From: Kiloniellales bacterium
GTDB taxonomy: Bacteria > Pseudomonadota > Alphaproteobacteria > Kiloniellales > JAKSBE01
Assembly (NCBI GenBank): GCA_030066685.1
Contig: JASJBF010000040.1
Coordinates: 1 to 64,000, forward strand
Length of the DNA: 64,000 bases
Reading direction: 5' to 3'
Notes under the pieces: model-generated
Seen by the model: the letters and a program-made list of their open reading frames with translations, nothing else
Told to the model about the DNA's origin: nothing
The model's database searches: none
Made by a program: the position numbers and the translations under genes
Part shown: positions 18,628-30,879 of the stretch, piece after piece
How positions within the stretch are numbered: the stretch's first letter is position 1
Layout: each line of letters starts with the position of its first letter

Positions 18628-19944
18628 CTACCAGCGGCGTTCGAAGCGCTTGCGCAGCAGCACAGCCAGCGCGTTCATGAATATCAGGAAACCGAGCAGG
18701 ACCATAATCGCCGCCGAGGTGCGCTCGACGAAGGCGCGCTCGGGGCTGTCGGCCCAGATGAAGATCTGCACCGGCAGGACGGTCGCCGAATCGTCGATCC
18801 AGCCCGGGATGTCGACGATGAAGGCGACCATGCCGATCATCAGGAGCGGCGCGGTCTCGCCCAGCGCCTGGGCCATGCCGATAATGGTTCCGGTCAGGAT
18901 CCCGGGCATGGCCAGCGGCAGGACATGGTGGGTCATGACCTGCAGCTTGGAGGCGCCGACGCCCAGCGCCGCCTCGCGGATCGACGGCGGCACCGCCTTG
19001 ATGGCCGCCCGCGCCGCGATGATGATCGTGGGCAGGGTCATCAGCGCCAGCACCATGCCGCCGACCAGTGGCATCGAGCGCTCCAGCCCGACGTAGCGGC
19101 CCACGGGGCCGAGGAAGACCGCCAGGCCGAGCAGGCCGAAGACCACCGAAGGCACGGCCGCCAGGTTGTTGATGTTGACCTCGATCAGATCGGTCCAGCG
19201 GTTCTTGGGCGCGAACTCCTCCAGGTAGACCGCGCTCAGGACCCCGATCGGGAAGCTGAGCGCCAGGGTCACGAGCAGGGTCAGGGCTGAGCCGACCACG
19301 GCGCCCCAGATGCCCGCCTGCTCGGGCTCGCGGCTGTCGCCCCTGGTAAAGAAGACGGTGTTGAAGCTGCTGCGCAGCTCGCCCCCGGCGTCCAGGGCGT
19401 CGAGCCAGGCGATCTCCTGGTCGCTGACCCGGCGGTCCGCCTCCAGCACATTTCGGTCGATCTTGCCCTTGTTGAAGCTGTCGACGTCGTCCGAGGTCAG
19501 AACCCAGACCCGCTGCGTGCTGCCGATGATGCTCGGATCCGAGAGCACCATGTCGCGCAGGGTCGTGTCGGCGCCAGAGGACAGCAGGCGGCTCAGCTTG
19601 CGCCGCTCGCGCCGTTCGGACACCTCGGGGAAACGGTCGCGGATCGCCGTGCGCAGCAGCCTCTGGTAGTCGCCCAGGGCAAGAACCTCGGGATCGCCTG
19701 TGCCCTCCGGGTCGATGGCCTCGCCATCGAAGGTGATCTCCAGTGCGACCTCGGTCTGCCAGAAGGCCGTGTAGCCCTTGCTGACGATGCTGACCAGCAG
19801 CAGCGCCAGGACGCCGATCGCGGTGGCGATTGCCAGGGCGCCGTAGAAGCGGAAGCGGCGCTCGGCGGCGTAGCGGCGCTGCAGGCGCTTGTCCCAGGCG
19901 CTGGACCCGATCTTGTCCGACAGGGGAACGGCGGTGTCAGTCAT
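18628..19944 (-). CDS. pstA: Phosphate ABC transporter permease PstA (long form)
   Basis: The 438-residue permease is about 140 residues longer than the enterobacterial PstA. The extra part follows the first transmembrane helix (about residues 35-55). It is a hydrophilic, probably periplasmic, domain of the kind seen in alphaproteobacterial PstA (DUF3333). The C-terminal half holds the transport core with five helices and the coupling loop [23 protein letters not shown]. Its ATG overlaps the pstC stop by 8 bases. Confidence 0.96.
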   Translation of the reverse strand: MTDTAVPLSDKIGSSAWDKRLQRRYAAERRFRFYGALAIATAIGVLALLLVSIVSKGYTAFWQTEVALEITFDGEAIDPEGTGDPEVLALGDYQRLLRTAIRDRFPEVSERRERRKLSRLLSSGADTTLRDMVLSDPSIIGSTQRVWVLTSDDVDSFNKGKIDRNVLEADRRVSDQEIAWLDALDAGGELRSSFNTVFFTRGDSREPEQAGIWGAVVGSALTLLVTLALSFPIGVLSAVYLEEFAPKNRWTDLIEVNINNLAAVPSVVFGLLGLAVFLGPVGRYVGLERSMPLVGGMVLALMTLPTIIIAARAAIKAVPPSIREAALGVGASKLQVMTHHVLPLAMPGILTGTIIGMAQALGETAPLLMIGMVAFIVDIPGWIDDSATVLPVQIFIWADSPERAFVERTSAAIMVLLGFLIFMNALAVLLRKRFERRW

Positions 19945-21319
19945 ACTTCTCTCGGTACTTGCGGACGACGTGAAGGGCCACGACGTTGAGCGCCAGCGTG
20001 ACGGCGAAGAGCATCAGGCCCAGGGCGAAGGCGGCCAGGGTCTTGGCGCTGTCGAACTCCTGGTCGCCGACCAGCAGGGTCACGATCTGAACCGTGACCG
20101 TCGTCACCGCCTCCAGCGGATTGGCGGTCAGGTTGGCGGCCAGGCCGGCGGCCATGACCACGATCATGGTCTCGCCGATCGCACGGCTGACCGCCAGCAG
20201 GACGCCGCCGACGATGCCGGGCAGGGCGGCCGGCACGATCACCTGCTTGATGGTTTCCGCCTTGGTGGCACCCAGGGCGTAGGCGCCGTCGCGCAAGGAT
20301 TGCGGCACCGCATTCATGACGTCGTCGGACAGTGAGGACACGAAGGGAATGATCATGATCCCCATGACCATGCCCGCCGCCAAGGCGGACTCCGAGGACA
20401 CGGTCAGGCCCAGGCTTTCGCCGAAGTTGCGAAAGAAAGGCGCCACCGTCAGGGCAGCGAAGAAACCGTAGACCACGGTGGGCACGCCCGCGAGAACCTC
20501 GAGCACCGGCTTGACCGTGGCCCGGATCTTGGGTGTCGCGTACTCCGACATGTAGATCGCGGAGAACAGACCAATGGGCACCGCAACAAACATCGCGATG
20601 ACCGTGATCAACAAGGTGCCGGCGAAAAGCGGGATCGCGCCGAAGGCCCCGGAGGCGCCGACCTGATCGGCCCGCAGCGCGGTCTGCGGGCTCCAGTCCA
20701 GGCCGAAGAGGAACTCGGACACCGGCACCTCGGCGAAGAAGCGCAGCGCCTCGAACAGCAGGGATCCCACGATGCCGATGGTGGTCAGGATGGCGATGGT
20801 CGAGGCCACCTGCATGGTCACCATGGCGACCCGCTCGACGCTGTTGCGGGCCCGCAATTGCGGCAGCACGCGCTGCCGGGCCAGGCCGAGCCCGCCGATG
20901 GCCGCGGCGAGCATGACCCCGAAGACGGCGAGGCGGCCGATGTCGCGAAAGCTGGCGTAGGACTCCGCCGCGGCGATCAGCTCCGGATCGGCGGCGCGGC
21001 TGGTGGCGTTGCCGGACGCCAGGTTCTTGATGTCGGTGATCAGCAGAGAGAGCTGACCTTCGCTCATGGTCGCGGCGCTGGCGGGAAGATTGGCCGAAAG
21101 CACCCAGCCCGCGATGATCGGCTCGAGAACCAGCCAAGCCAAGGCCACCAGCAGGGCCGGCAGGCCGCACCAAAGGGCGACGTAGAAGCCGTAGTAGTGC
21201 GGCCGCGAGTGGAGCGTATGCGCAAAGCCGCCGGCCGTCACCAGGGCGCGGCTGCGCCCGAGGTAGAACCCGAAGGCGCAGAGCACACCGAAGGTGGCGA
21301 GGAAAACGAGAGCTCCCAT
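19937..21319 (-). CDS. pstC: Phosphate ABC transporter permease PstC (long form)
   Basis: The 460-residue permease carries an N-terminal extension with two or three extra helices (residues 1-20, 45-70 and about 125-145) and a short hydrophilic segment before the normal six-helix core. The coupling loop is DGAYALGATKAETIKQVIVPAALPG and the core contains YMSEYATPKIRATVKPVLEVLAGVPTVVYGFFA. It is the partner of PstA in the inner membrane. It is separated from pstS by 173 bases that contain a strong hairpin. Confidence 0.96.
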   Translation of the reverse strand: MGALVFLATFGVLCAFGFYLGRSRALVTAGGFAHTLHSRPHYYGFYVALWCGLPALLVALAWLVLEPIIAGWVLSANLPASAATMSEGQLSLLITDIKNLASGNATSRAADPELIAAAESYASFRDIGRLAVFGVMLAAAIGGLGLARQRVLPQLRARNSVERVAMVTMQVASTIAILTTIGIVGSLLFEALRFFAEVPVSEFLFGLDWSPQTALRADQVGASGAFGAIPLFAGTLLITVIAMFVAVPIGLFSAIYMSEYATPKIRATVKPVLEVLAGVPTVVYGFFAALTVAPFFRNFGESLGLTVSSESALAAGMVMGIMIIPFVSSLSDDVMNAVPQSLRDGAYALGATKAETIKQVIVPAALPGIVGGVLLAVSRAIGETMIVVMAAGLAANLTANPLEAVTTVTVQIVTLLVGDQEFDSAKTLAAFALGLMLFAVTLALNVVALHVVRKYREKYD

Positions 21320-21446
21320 TCCGCCCGTCTTCTCATTCCCGGCGCCGGCCCGGTTTTATGGGTCTCGGCGCCCCCAAATGCCCAAGAGAGTGACTTCCGC
21401 GAACCGCAATAAACTAGTGTGCGGTGACGCGGGACCGGCCGAACGC

Positions 21447-21476
21447 CGGCAGCCGCGAGAACGCTCTCGGCTGCCG
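21447..21476 (-). terminator. Hairpin between pstS and pstC
   Basis: CGGCAGCCG at 21447-21455 and CGGCTGCCG at 21468-21476 pair perfectly. They continue as GAG/CTC around an AACG tip with one mismatch. The hairpin begins 16 bases past the pstS stop in the direction of transcription and has no T-run. A stem here commonly limits read-through or protects the pstS message, so that binding protein outnumbers permease. That role is inferred. Confidence 0.55.
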
Positions 21477-21492
21477 ACGCTCGCCCCGGCGG

Positions 21493-22527
21493 TTACATGG
21501 ACAGCGGCGCCAGATTGCGCGCACCCTCCGCGACCGTCTTGCGATCGGCGGTGGGCAACGGGATCAGCCCCTTGTCGACCAGATAACCTTCGTCGCCCCA
21601 GGCCTTGTCGCTGGTGAACTCGGCCACGTACTCGGCGATGCCGGGAACCACTCCGACATGCTGCTGCTTGACGTAGAAGTAGAGCGAACGCGAGACGCCG
21701 TACTCGCCGCCGGCGATGTTGTCGAAGGTCGGCTGGGCGCCGTCGACGGTCGCGCCCTTGATCTTGTCGCCGTTCTGGTCGAGGAAGCTGAAGCCGAAGA
21801 TGCCGATGGCGTTGGGATTGGCCTCGAGCTTTTGGACGATCAGGTTGTCGTTCTCGCCGGCCTCGATGAAGGCGCCGTCCTCGCGGATGGTGTGCGCGGC
21901 CGCCTTAAAGGCCTTCTTGTCGCTCTTGCGCAGCGCGGCCAGGGATTCGAAGCCCTTGGCGCCGCCTTCCATGGCCAGCTCGACGAAGGCGTCGCGGGTG
22001 CCGCTGGTCGGCGGCGGGCCCAGAACCTCGATCTTGCTGTCGGGCAGCGCGGGATCGATGTCGCTCCACTTCTCGTAGGGATTTGCGACCATCTTGCCGT
22101 CGACCGGCAGTTCCTTGGCCAGGGCCATGAAGATCTGCTTCTTGGTCAGCTTCAGCGCCGGGCCGCTCTTGGCGTTGGCCAGCACGATGCCGTCAAAGCC
22201 GATCTTCACCTCGGTGATCTTGATGCCGTTCTTGGTGCAGGTCTCGAACTCGGACGACTTGATGCGCCGCGAGGAATTGGTGATGTCGGGGTGCTCGACA
22301 CCGATGCCGCTGCAGAACAGCTTCATGCCGCCGCCGGAGCCGGTGCTCTCGACCACCGGGGTCTTGAACTTGGTGGTCTTGCCGAACTGCTCGGCGACGG
22401 CGGTGGAGAAGGGAAACACGGTCGAGGATCCGACGATCCGGATCTGATCCCGTGCCGCGGAGGGGGCTGCGAAGGCCGCGGTCACCATGCCGGCAAGCAT
22501 GGCCACAGCGAGAGACTTCTTGATCAC
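21493..22527 (-). CDS. pstS: Phosphate-binding protein PstS
   Basis: PstS is the periplasmic high-affinity phosphate receptor of the Pst transporter. The GTG at 22527 is chosen because GGGAG lies about 9 bases upstream and the product then opens with a signal peptide (IKKSLAVAMLAGMVTAAFAA, cleavage near PSAA-RD). The 344-residue protein shows the phosphate-site segments IVGSSTVFPF, ESTGSGGGMKLFC and PPPTSGTRDAFVE. An in-frame ATG at 22587 would add residues that look non-coding. A Pho box lies 143-175 bases upstream. Confidence 0.95.
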   Translation of the reverse strand: MIKKSLAVAMLAGMVTAAFAAPSAARDQIRIVGSSTVFPFSTAVAEQFGKTTKFKTPVVESTGSGGGMKLFCSGIGVEHPDITNSSRRIKSSEFETCTKNGIKITEVKIGFDGIVLANAKSGPALKLTKKQIFMALAKELPVDGKMVANPYEKWSDIDPALPDSKIEVLGPPPTSGTRDAFVELAMEGGAKGFESLAALRKSDKKAFKAAAHTIREDGAFIEAGENDNLIVQKLEANPNAIGIFGFSFLDQNGDKIKGATVDGAQPTFDNIAGGEYGVSRSLYFYVKQQHVGVVPGIAEYVAEFTSDKAWGDEGYLVDKGLIPLPTADRKTVAEGARNLAPLSM

Positions 22528-22669
22528 GAGATGTACTCCCAGGTTTTCAATCTCTTGTTGGGGCCCGAAGACGCGGGGAACGGGCATCGTTCCTCCCATG
22601 CCCTGGCCATGCGCTGACCAGTCCTGCAATCCGCTCGGACGCGCCGACGGTATTCGGGCACGGCGATGG

Positions 22670-22702
22670 AATTACTACAATTATGTTACAGTTTTTTGAC
22701 GG
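22670..22702 (-). promoter_or_regulatory. Pho box, three tandem PhoB half-sites before pstS
   Basis: Read on the minus strand this is CCGTCAA-AAAA, CTGTAAC-ATAA, TTGTAGT-AATT. That is three 7-base units with 4-base AT spacers, an exact 11-bp period. It matches the PhoB consensus CTGTMAY with AT-rich spacers. It lies in the AT-rich gap between phoR and pstS, so it should drive pstSCAB-phoU-phoB under phosphate starvation. Confidence 0.75.
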
Positions 22703-22749
22703 CCCCGACCGGGCGTCCGCCGCTTTGATCTGCGCTTCCCGCAGGGCAG

Positions 22750-24231
22750 CTATTCCGCCGCAGGCTGGGCGCTGCGACCGACCTGCGCCGGCGCGTTGCC
22801 GGCCAGCGGCAGCTGGATCGAGAAGCACGATCCCTCGCCCGGCTGGCTTTCGATGGTCAGCCGACCGCGATGGCGGTTGGCGATGTGCTTGACGATGGCT
22901 AGGCCCAGGCCGGTGCCGCCGAGGGCGCGCGAGCGGGCCTTGTCGACCCGGTAGAAGCGTTCTGTCAGGCGCGGGATGTCGGCGCGAGCGATGCCTTCTC
23001 CCTGGTCGATGACCGAGACCTTGACCCCGGCGGAGTCTTCCCGGCCGCTGATCTCGCTTGGGATTGCGACGGGCGCCACGACCACCCGGACCTCGGTCTG
23101 CGGCCGGCCATACTTGACCGCGTTGTCGACCAGGTTCTGGAACAGCTGGTTCAGCTCGTCTTCGTTGCCCAGAACCTCCGGCGCGCCCTCCAGCTCGAGC
23201 TGAATGCGCATCTGCTTCTTGCGGGCCTGGATCTCCAGGGCGCTGACGGTGCTGCGCAGGATCTGGCCCAGATCGACCCGGTCCTTGGGCGGGGTGTGCT
23301 CGTCCAGCTCGATCCGCGACAGCGACAGCAGGTCCTCGATCAGGCGGGCCATGCGCTGGGCCTGCTCTTCCATGATCGACAGGAAGCGGGCCCGCGCCGT
23401 CGCGTCGTCGCGTGCCGGGCCGCGCAAGGTCTCGATGAAGCCGACCAGGCTGGCCAGTGGCGTGCGCAGCTCATGGCTGGCATTGGCGACGAAGTCGCCA
23501 CGCAGGCGCTCCGCCCGGCGGATCGCCGTCAGCTCGTGCAGGCTGAGGACCGCAGCCTCCTCGCCGGCACCGTCGAGCGGGATCAGCCGCGCCTGGAAGG
23601 AGCGTTCGATCGCGCCGGGCAACTGAAACTCGACGCCCGCAACGGTCTCGCCCCGGCAGGCGCGCTCCGCCGCCTCCACGACCCCGGGGTGGCGCAGGAT
23701 CTCGACCAGGCCGCGGCCCTCCCTGCGTTGGCCGAAAAGCGCCTCGGCCGCGGTGTTGAGGCGCAGCAGGCGGGTCTCGGCGTTGAGCAGGATCATCGGA
23801 TCGGGCAGGGCCGAGAGCACGGCCTCGCTGCTGGCCAGCTTCGCGTGCAGGGCCGCCTCGCGCTGACGCAGCCTCTCGTCGGCCTCGGCGACCGCAGGTT
23901 CCAGCGGTGGCCCGATCCGCGTCGACAGGGCCTCGTCATCGGAGAGGTCTTGCGTACCGCTCTCCGCCAGGTGACGGATCCTCTGCAGCAAGCGCTCCAG
24001 GCGACGCAGCTGCCAGGCGGCGACCGGCGCGCTGGCCAGCAGGATTGCGGCGACGGCGGCCAGGGCCGCGACCCAGCCGACCTGACCGGCGGCCAGCAGG
24101 ATCGCCAGGGCCAGCACGCCGGGTGCCGCGACGACCAAAGTCGCCTGAATCCTCTGACTGAAGGCGCCGGAGCGTCTCACCATGGTTTGCGCCTGGCCTC
24201 TGTCGAGCGGCCGTCCCTGGGGTCCGGCCAC
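22750..24231 (-). CDS. phoR: Phosphate regulon sensor histidine kinase PhoR
   Basis: PhoR phosphorylates PhoB when Pst/PhoU signal phosphate shortage. The 493-residue protein has two N-terminal transmembrane helices (about 30-48 and 52-72). It continues with a PAS domain (VLSALPDPMILLNAETRLLRL, 138-200), a HisKA domain with the phospho-acceptor in FVANASHELRTPL (His about 253), and an ATPase domain with NLVDNAVKYG, DQGEGI and GGTGLGLAIVKHI. The GTG at 24231 has GGAAGG 8 bases upstream. An ATG at 24183 (MVRRSGAF) is an alternative start that keeps both helices. Confidence 0.96.
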   Translation of the reverse strand: MAGPQGRPLDRGQAQTMVRRSGAFSQRIQATLVVAAPGVLALAILLAAGQVGWVAALAAVAAILLASAPVAAWQLRRLERLLQRIRHLAESGTQDLSDDEALSTRIGPPLEPAVAEADERLRQREAALHAKLASSEAVLSALPDPMILLNAETRLLRLNTAAEALFGQRREGRGLVEILRHPGVVEAAERACRGETVAGVEFQLPGAIERSFQARLIPLDGAGEEAAVLSLHELTAIRRAERLRGDFVANASHELRTPLASLVGFIETLRGPARDDATARARFLSIMEEQAQRMARLIEDLLSLSRIELDEHTPPKDRVDLGQILRSTVSALEIQARKKQMRIQLELEGAPEVLGNEDELNQLFQNLVDNAVKYGRPQTEVRVVVAPVAIPSEISGREDSAGVKVSVIDQGEGIARADIPRLTERFYRVDKARSRALGGTGLGLAIVKHIANRHRGRLTIESQPGEGSCFSIQLPLAGNAPAQVGRSAQPAAE

Positions 24232-24292
24232 AAAGCCGCCCTTCCGTTCAGACTAGTCGCCCCTTCGCACTTCGGGCAACATCCCCGGGCGG

Positions 24293-26611
<2,319 letters not shown>

Positions 26612-26801
26612 CTTGGTCTTTCCAGCTGGCTATGCGGTGGGAAATCGTAGAGAGCGCCGCTCGGGGCGTCAAAGGCCCTGCAAGTCATGGGGGAAAGCCG
26701 CTTCGGCTATCCCGTCGGCCGGGGCGCTGTGCTAAGAAAGGCGCCGACCCCGGAAACCTCCGCGCCATCCACACCGGCAGGAAGCGAGCACAGCCGTCGC
26801 C

Positions 26802-29540
26802 GTGAACGATCAGCCGAGATCCTCCCCAAGCAAGGCCGCCGAATCTCCCGAGGAGGCGGCGGTGCGCGACGCCGGCGGCCTGCGCCAACGCCCGGCCCGA
26901 CTGCGCCCCGACGGCGCGCGCCCGACGCCGATGATGGCCCAGTACCTGGAAATCAAGCGCGCCCATCCGGACAGCCTGCTGTTCTACCGCATGGGCGACT
27001 TCTACGAGCTCTTCTTCGAGGACGCCCGCCGGGCCGCCGCGGCGCTCGACATCGCGTTGACCAAGCGCGGTCAGCACCTGGGCGAGGACATCCCCATGTG
27101 CGGCGTCCCGGTGCACGCCGCCGAGGCCTATCTTTCCCGCCTGATCCGCCAGGGCTTCAAGGTCGCGATCTGCGAACAGATGGAGGATCCCGCAGCGGCC
27201 AAGAAGCGCGGCGGCAAGTCGGTGGTCCGCCGCGACGTCGTGCGCATCGTCACGCCGGGGACGATCACCGAGGACGAGCTGCTCGACGCCCGGGCGCACA
27301 ACTACCTCGCAGCCCTGGCCTGCGTCGGCGGCGACTTCGCCCTGGCGTGGTTGGACATCTCGACCGGTGGCTTCCAGGTCCAGGCCCTGGCCCCGGCCGA
27401 GCTCGCCGCCCTGCTCGCCCGCCTACGGCCCAGCGAGCTGCTCTGTCCCGAGCCGCTGCTGCAGGATCAGCGGCTCTTCGAGGTCTTTGGGGAGTGGAAG
27501 GCGGCGCTGACGCCGCTGCCCTCGGCCCGCTTCGACAGTGACAACGCCCGGCGCCGGCTCGAGGCGCTCTACGGCGTCAAGGCGCTGGATGCCTTCGGCG
27601 ACTTCGGCCGGCCGGCCGTCGCCGCCTGCGGCACCCTGGTCGACTACGTCGCCCTGACCCAGAAGGGCCGGCTGCCGCGGCTGTCGCCGCCCCGCCAGGT
27701 CACGCCCGGCGCGGTCATGGAGATCGACGCCGCGACCCAACGCAACCTGGAGCTGGTCGAGGCCCTGTCCGGCGGCCGCAAGGGCAGCCTGCTGGCGACC
27801 ATCGACCGCAGCGTGACCGGTGCCGGCGCGCGGCTGCTGGCGGCGCGCCTTCTAGCGCCCCTGACCGATCCGGCCGCCATCGCCGAGCGTCAGGACCGGC
27901 TCGGCTATCTGCTCGACCAGGCGAACCTGCGCGCGGTGCTGCGGGACCACCTGCGCCGGGCGCCTGAGGTCGAGCGGGCGCTGTCGCGCCTGACCCTGGG
28001 ACGCGGCGGCCCCCGCGACCTGGCGGCGCTGCGCGACGGGCTGCGCGAGGCCGGCGCCCTGCGCGCCGCCCTGGAGGCCGCCGAGCCGCCGCCGCCGGAC
28101 TCCCTGATGGCGGTGGCCCGCGACCTCGGCTTTCACGAGACCCTGATCGCGCGCCTCGACCGGGCGCTGAGGGACGAGCTGCCGCTGCTGGCGCGAGACG
28201 GCGGCTTCATCCGGGCCGGCTACGCGCCGGACCTGGACGATTTGGTCGCCCTGCGCGACGAGAGCCGAAAGCTGATCGCCGGCCTGCAGGCGCGCTATGC
28301 CAAGGAGCTCGACATCGCCTCCCTGAAGATCCGGCACAACAACGTGCTCGGCTACTTCATCGAGGTGACCCAGGTCCAGGCCGGCAAGGTGCCCAAGGAG
28401 GGCGCCTTCATCCACCGCCAGACCATGGCCAGCGCCATGCGCTTCACCACGGTCGAACTGTCCGAGCTGGAGCGCAAGATCGCCTCGGCGGCGGAGCGCG
28501 CCCTGGCGCTGGAGCTCGAGCTCTTCGCCGACCTGGTGACCGAGGCCACGGCGCGGGCCGAGGAAACCGCCCTGGCCGCGCGCGCCCTGGCCGAGGTCGA
28601 CCTCGCCGCGGGCCTGGCCGAGCTGGCCGAGGAGCGGCGCTGGACCCGGCCCCTGATCGAGGACTCCACGGCCTTTGAGATCGAGGGCGGCCGCCATCCG
28701 GTGGTCGAGGCGGCCCTGGAGGCGGCGGGTGAGCCGGGCTTTGTCGCCAACGACTGCCGCCTGGACCGGGAGCGCCGGCTCTGGCTGGTGACCGGCCCCA
28801 ACATGGCGGGCAAGTCGACCTTCCTGCGCCAGAACGCGCTCATCGCGGTCCTGGCCCAGATCGGGTCCTACGTGCCCGCGGCGGCGGCGCGGATCGGCGC
28901 GGTCGACCGTCTGTTCAGCCGGGTCGGGGCGGCCGACGACCTGGCCCGGGGGCGCTCGACCTTCATGGTCGAGATGGTCGAGACCGCCGTGATCCTGAAC
29001 CAGGCCGGCCCGCGGGCGCTGGTCATACTGGACGAGATCGGCCGCGGCACGGCGACCTTCGACGGCCTGTCGATCGCTTGGGCGGCGCTGGAGCACCTGC
29101 ACGAGGTCAACCGCTGCCGGGCGCTCTTCGCCACTCACTATCACGAGCTGACCTCCTTAACCTCGAAACTGCCGGCACTGTCCTGCCACGCCATGCGGGT
29201 CAAGGAATGGCAGGGCGAGGTGGTCTTCCTGCACGAGGTCGCGGCCGGTGCCGCCGACCGCTCCTACGGCATTCACGTCGCCAAGCTGGCCGGCCTGCCG
29301 GCCGCCGCCGTGGCCCGCGCGGAAGAGGTCCTGGCCCAGCTCGAGCAGGGCGAGCAGGCCGGCAACCTGGCCCGCCTGGCCGAGGACCTGCCGCTCTTCT
29401 CCGCCGCAGCGGCGCCGGCCCCGGCCGCCGCGAAACCCTCCGAGGTCGAGGCCCGGCTCTCGGAGATCCAGCCCGACGAGCTGACCCCGCGCCAGGCCCT
29501 GGAGCTGCTCTACGAGCTCAAGGCGCTGCAGCGGGACTGA
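26802..29540 (+). CDS. mutS: DNA mismatch repair protein MutS
   Basis: MutS recognises mispairs and recruits MutL. The 912-residue protein has an N-terminal extension of about 45 residues and the mismatch-binding F-x-E in [15 protein letters not shown] (near 66-80). The clamp and lever domains are followed by an ATPase with Walker [11 protein letters not shown] (about 664), Walker [16 protein letters not shown] and the helix-turn-helix end. The C-terminal dimerisation segment [16 protein letters not shown] is present. The GTG at 26802 is the first usable start. mutL is not in the window. Confidence 0.98.
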   Translation: MNDQPRSSPSKAAESPEEAAVRDAGGLRQRPARLRPDGARPTPMMAQYLEIKRAHPDSLLFYRMGDFYELFFEDARRAAAALDIALTKRGQHLGEDIPMCGVPVHAAEAYLSRLIRQGFKVAICEQMEDPAAAKKRGGKSVVRRDVVRIVTPGTITEDELLDARAHNYLAALACVGGDFALAWLDISTGGFQVQALAPAELAALLARLRPSELLCPEPLLQDQRLFEVFGEWKAALTPLPSARFDSDNARRRLEALYGVKALDAFGDFGRPAVAACGTLVDYVALTQKGRLPRLSPPRQVTPGAVMEIDAATQRNLELVEALSGGRKGSLLATIDRSVTGAGARLLAARLLAPLTDPAAIAERQDRLGYLLDQANLRAVLRDHLRRAPEVERALSRLTLGRGGPRDLAALRDGLREAGALRAALEAAEPPPPDSLMAVARDLGFHETLIARLDRALRDELPLLARDGGFIRAGYAPDLDDLVALRDESRKLIAGLQARYAKELDIASLKIRHNNVLGYFIEVTQVQAGKVPKEGAFIHRQTMASAMRFTTVELSELERKIASAAERALALELELFADLVTEATARAEETALAARALAEVDLAAGLAELAEERRWTRPLIEDSTAFEIEGGRHPVVEAALEAAGEPGFVANDCRLDRERRLWLVTGPNMAGKSTFLRQNALIAVLAQIGSYVPAAAARIGAVDRLFSRVGAADDLARGRSTFMVEMVETAVILNQAGPRALVILDEIGRGTATFDGLSIAWAALEHLHEVNRCRALFATHYHELTSLTSKLPALSCHAMRVKEWQGEVVFLHEVAAGAADRSYGIHVAKLAGLPAAAVARAEEVLAQLEQGEQAGNLARLAEDLPLFSAAAAPAPAAAKPSEVEARLSEIQPDELTPRQALELLYELKALQRD

Positions 29541-29568
29541 AACGCGCCGCTTGCCCGGGAGGCCCACC

Positions 29569-30117
29569 ATGCCCCAACTGCCGTCACTGCCCGAGAAGGC
29601 CACCCTGCTCGACGTCTTCAAGCGCTTTCCGGCGAGCTCCCGGCCCCTGCTGCTCTACCACGAGGTGCTGATGCGCGGGCCCTCGCCCTTCACCGAAGGC
29701 GAGCGGGAGCTGATTGCGGCTGTCGTCTCGCGGCGCAACCGCTGCGGCTACTGCGAGGGCGTGCACGCGGCGACCGCGCGGGCCCTGGGCGAAGCGCCGG
29801 CGCGGGTCGCGGCGGTCCTCGGTGACCCTCTAGGCGCGCGGGAAAGCGCCGAGCTGCGGCCCGTGCTGGCCTACGTCGAAAAGCTGACGCAGGACGCCGC
29901 GAGCGTTTCCGAGGCCGACGCCGAGGCGGTGCTGGCCGCCGGCTGGCCCGAGCAGGCGCTTTTCGACGCGGTCGCGATCTGTGCGCTCTACAACCTGATG
30001 AACCGGCTGGTCAACGGCCTGGGCATCGAGGCCGATGCCGCCTACTTCGAGGCGGCGGCGGAGCGGCTCTCGACCGGCGGCTACGCCGCCATGGCCGAGG
30101 CCTTGCCCCAGGCCTGA
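29569..30117 (+). CDS. AhpD-like / peroxidase-related protein
   Basis: The 182-residue all-helical protein belongs to the carboxymuconolactone decarboxylase/AhpD superfamily. It carries the redox motif RNRCGYCEGVH, a C-x2-C-x3-H arrangement as in the AhpD active site, near residue 62. Members reduce peroxides or act with peroxiredoxins. The particular partner is unknown. The ATG at 29569 follows GGGAGG. It lies 28 bases after mutS and may be co-transcribed. Confidence 0.85.
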   Translation: MPQLPSLPEKATLLDVFKRFPASSRPLLLYHEVLMRGPSPFTEGERELIAAVVSRRNRCGYCEGVHAATARALGEAPARVAAVLGDPLGARESAELRPVLAYVEKLTQDAASVSEADAEAVLAAGWPEQALFDAVAICALYNLMNRLVNGLGIEADAAYFEAAAERLSTGGYAAMAEALPQA

Positions 30118-30124
30118 CTCGGCG

Positions 30125-30679
30125 TCAGGGCTTGCGGCCCGGCAGCGGAGGCCGCTCGCCCGCCGGGATCCCGCCTTCGGACTCCGGCAGCCGGGGCGCT
30201 GGCACCCGATAGCGCAGGGGCGCCCCATTGCGCCTCCAGCCCTCGACCACCACGGTCCAGGCCTCCGGGTCGGCGAGGTAGGCCTCCCGGTCGGACAGCG
30301 GGATCTGCGCGGTCACGCTGCGCGGCCCTTCCGGCGCTTCGGCCTTTCTGCGCGGGACGGCGATGACGAGCGAAGACATGAAGCCGACCCCGAAGGTCAC
30401 CGGGGGTCGTTCCGGGGCCTGGGGAGCGCTCGGCTCCTGGCTGTTTTCCAGTTCGGCCGCCGTCACCTTGCGGCCTTGGCGGTCGACCAGGAAGACCCGC
30501 TCGACGTGCTGCGTCGGCGGCAGGTTCTCGACCTGGACCTCGACCGCCGACGGCGGGCTGCCGACAAGGCTCGCCAGGACCGTCGTCGAATGCGGCGCAG
30601 GCTTCCGGCTCGGCGCGCAGGCAAGCGGCGAGAGCAGGATGGCGATCAGGACGAGATGGACAAGGCTGCGCAAGGCCAT
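30125..30679 (-). CDS. Lipoprotein of an unrecognised three-member family, paralogue 1
   Basis: The ATG at 30679 follows AGGGGGGAC and begins a lipoprotein signal (LVHLVLIAILLSPLAC, lipobox at about 17-20). The 184-residue product shares with the next two genes the core LVGSPPSAVEVQVENLPPTQ, then ERVFLVDRQGRKVTA, then SVTAQIPLSDREAYLADP and WTVVVEGWRRNGAPLRYRVP. A variable Pro/Gly stretch separates the halves. No domain family is recognised. The pattern suggests small beta-sandwich lipoproteins. An in-frame extension to 30736 is unlikely because it would bury the signal sequence. Confidence 0.75.
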   Translation of the reverse strand: MALRSLVHLVLIAILLSPLACAPSRKPAPHSTTVLASLVGSPPSAVEVQVENLPPTQHVERVFLVDRQGRKVTAAELENSQEPSAPQAPERPPVTFGVGFMSSLVIAVPRRKAEAPEGPRSVTAQIPLSDREAYLADPEAWTVVVEGWRRNGAPLRYRVPAPRLPESEGGIPAGERPPLPGRKP

Positions 30680-30768
30680 GAGGACGCGTCCCCCCTCTGC
30701 CCGCCCGCCGGTCCAAGAACGCGGGGCCGGACCCATGGCTTTAGACTACAGCGATCGCCGCGATGGAC

Positions 30769-30814
30769 CTAGTCCGCATTTCCCACCGTGGTCACGGTGA
30801 GAAATGCGGGCTAG
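30769..30814. repeat. 46-base palindrome bounded by CTAG
   Basis: The sequence folds into one long stem. Arms starting CTAG-T-CCGCATTTC and ending GAAATGCGG-G-CTAG flank CACCGTG/CACGGTG with a 2-base tip. The only departures are one G-T wobble and one C-A mismatch. It lies between lipoprotein paralogues 1 and 2. It looks like a dispersed palindromic repeat rather than a terminator, since no T-run follows on either side. Confidence 0.7.
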
Positions 30815-30879
30815 CACTGAAACGCCGGGTCCAGGCCGCAACGGTCGGAGCCGGCCTGGCGACCGCTCGCTTTCGGATC

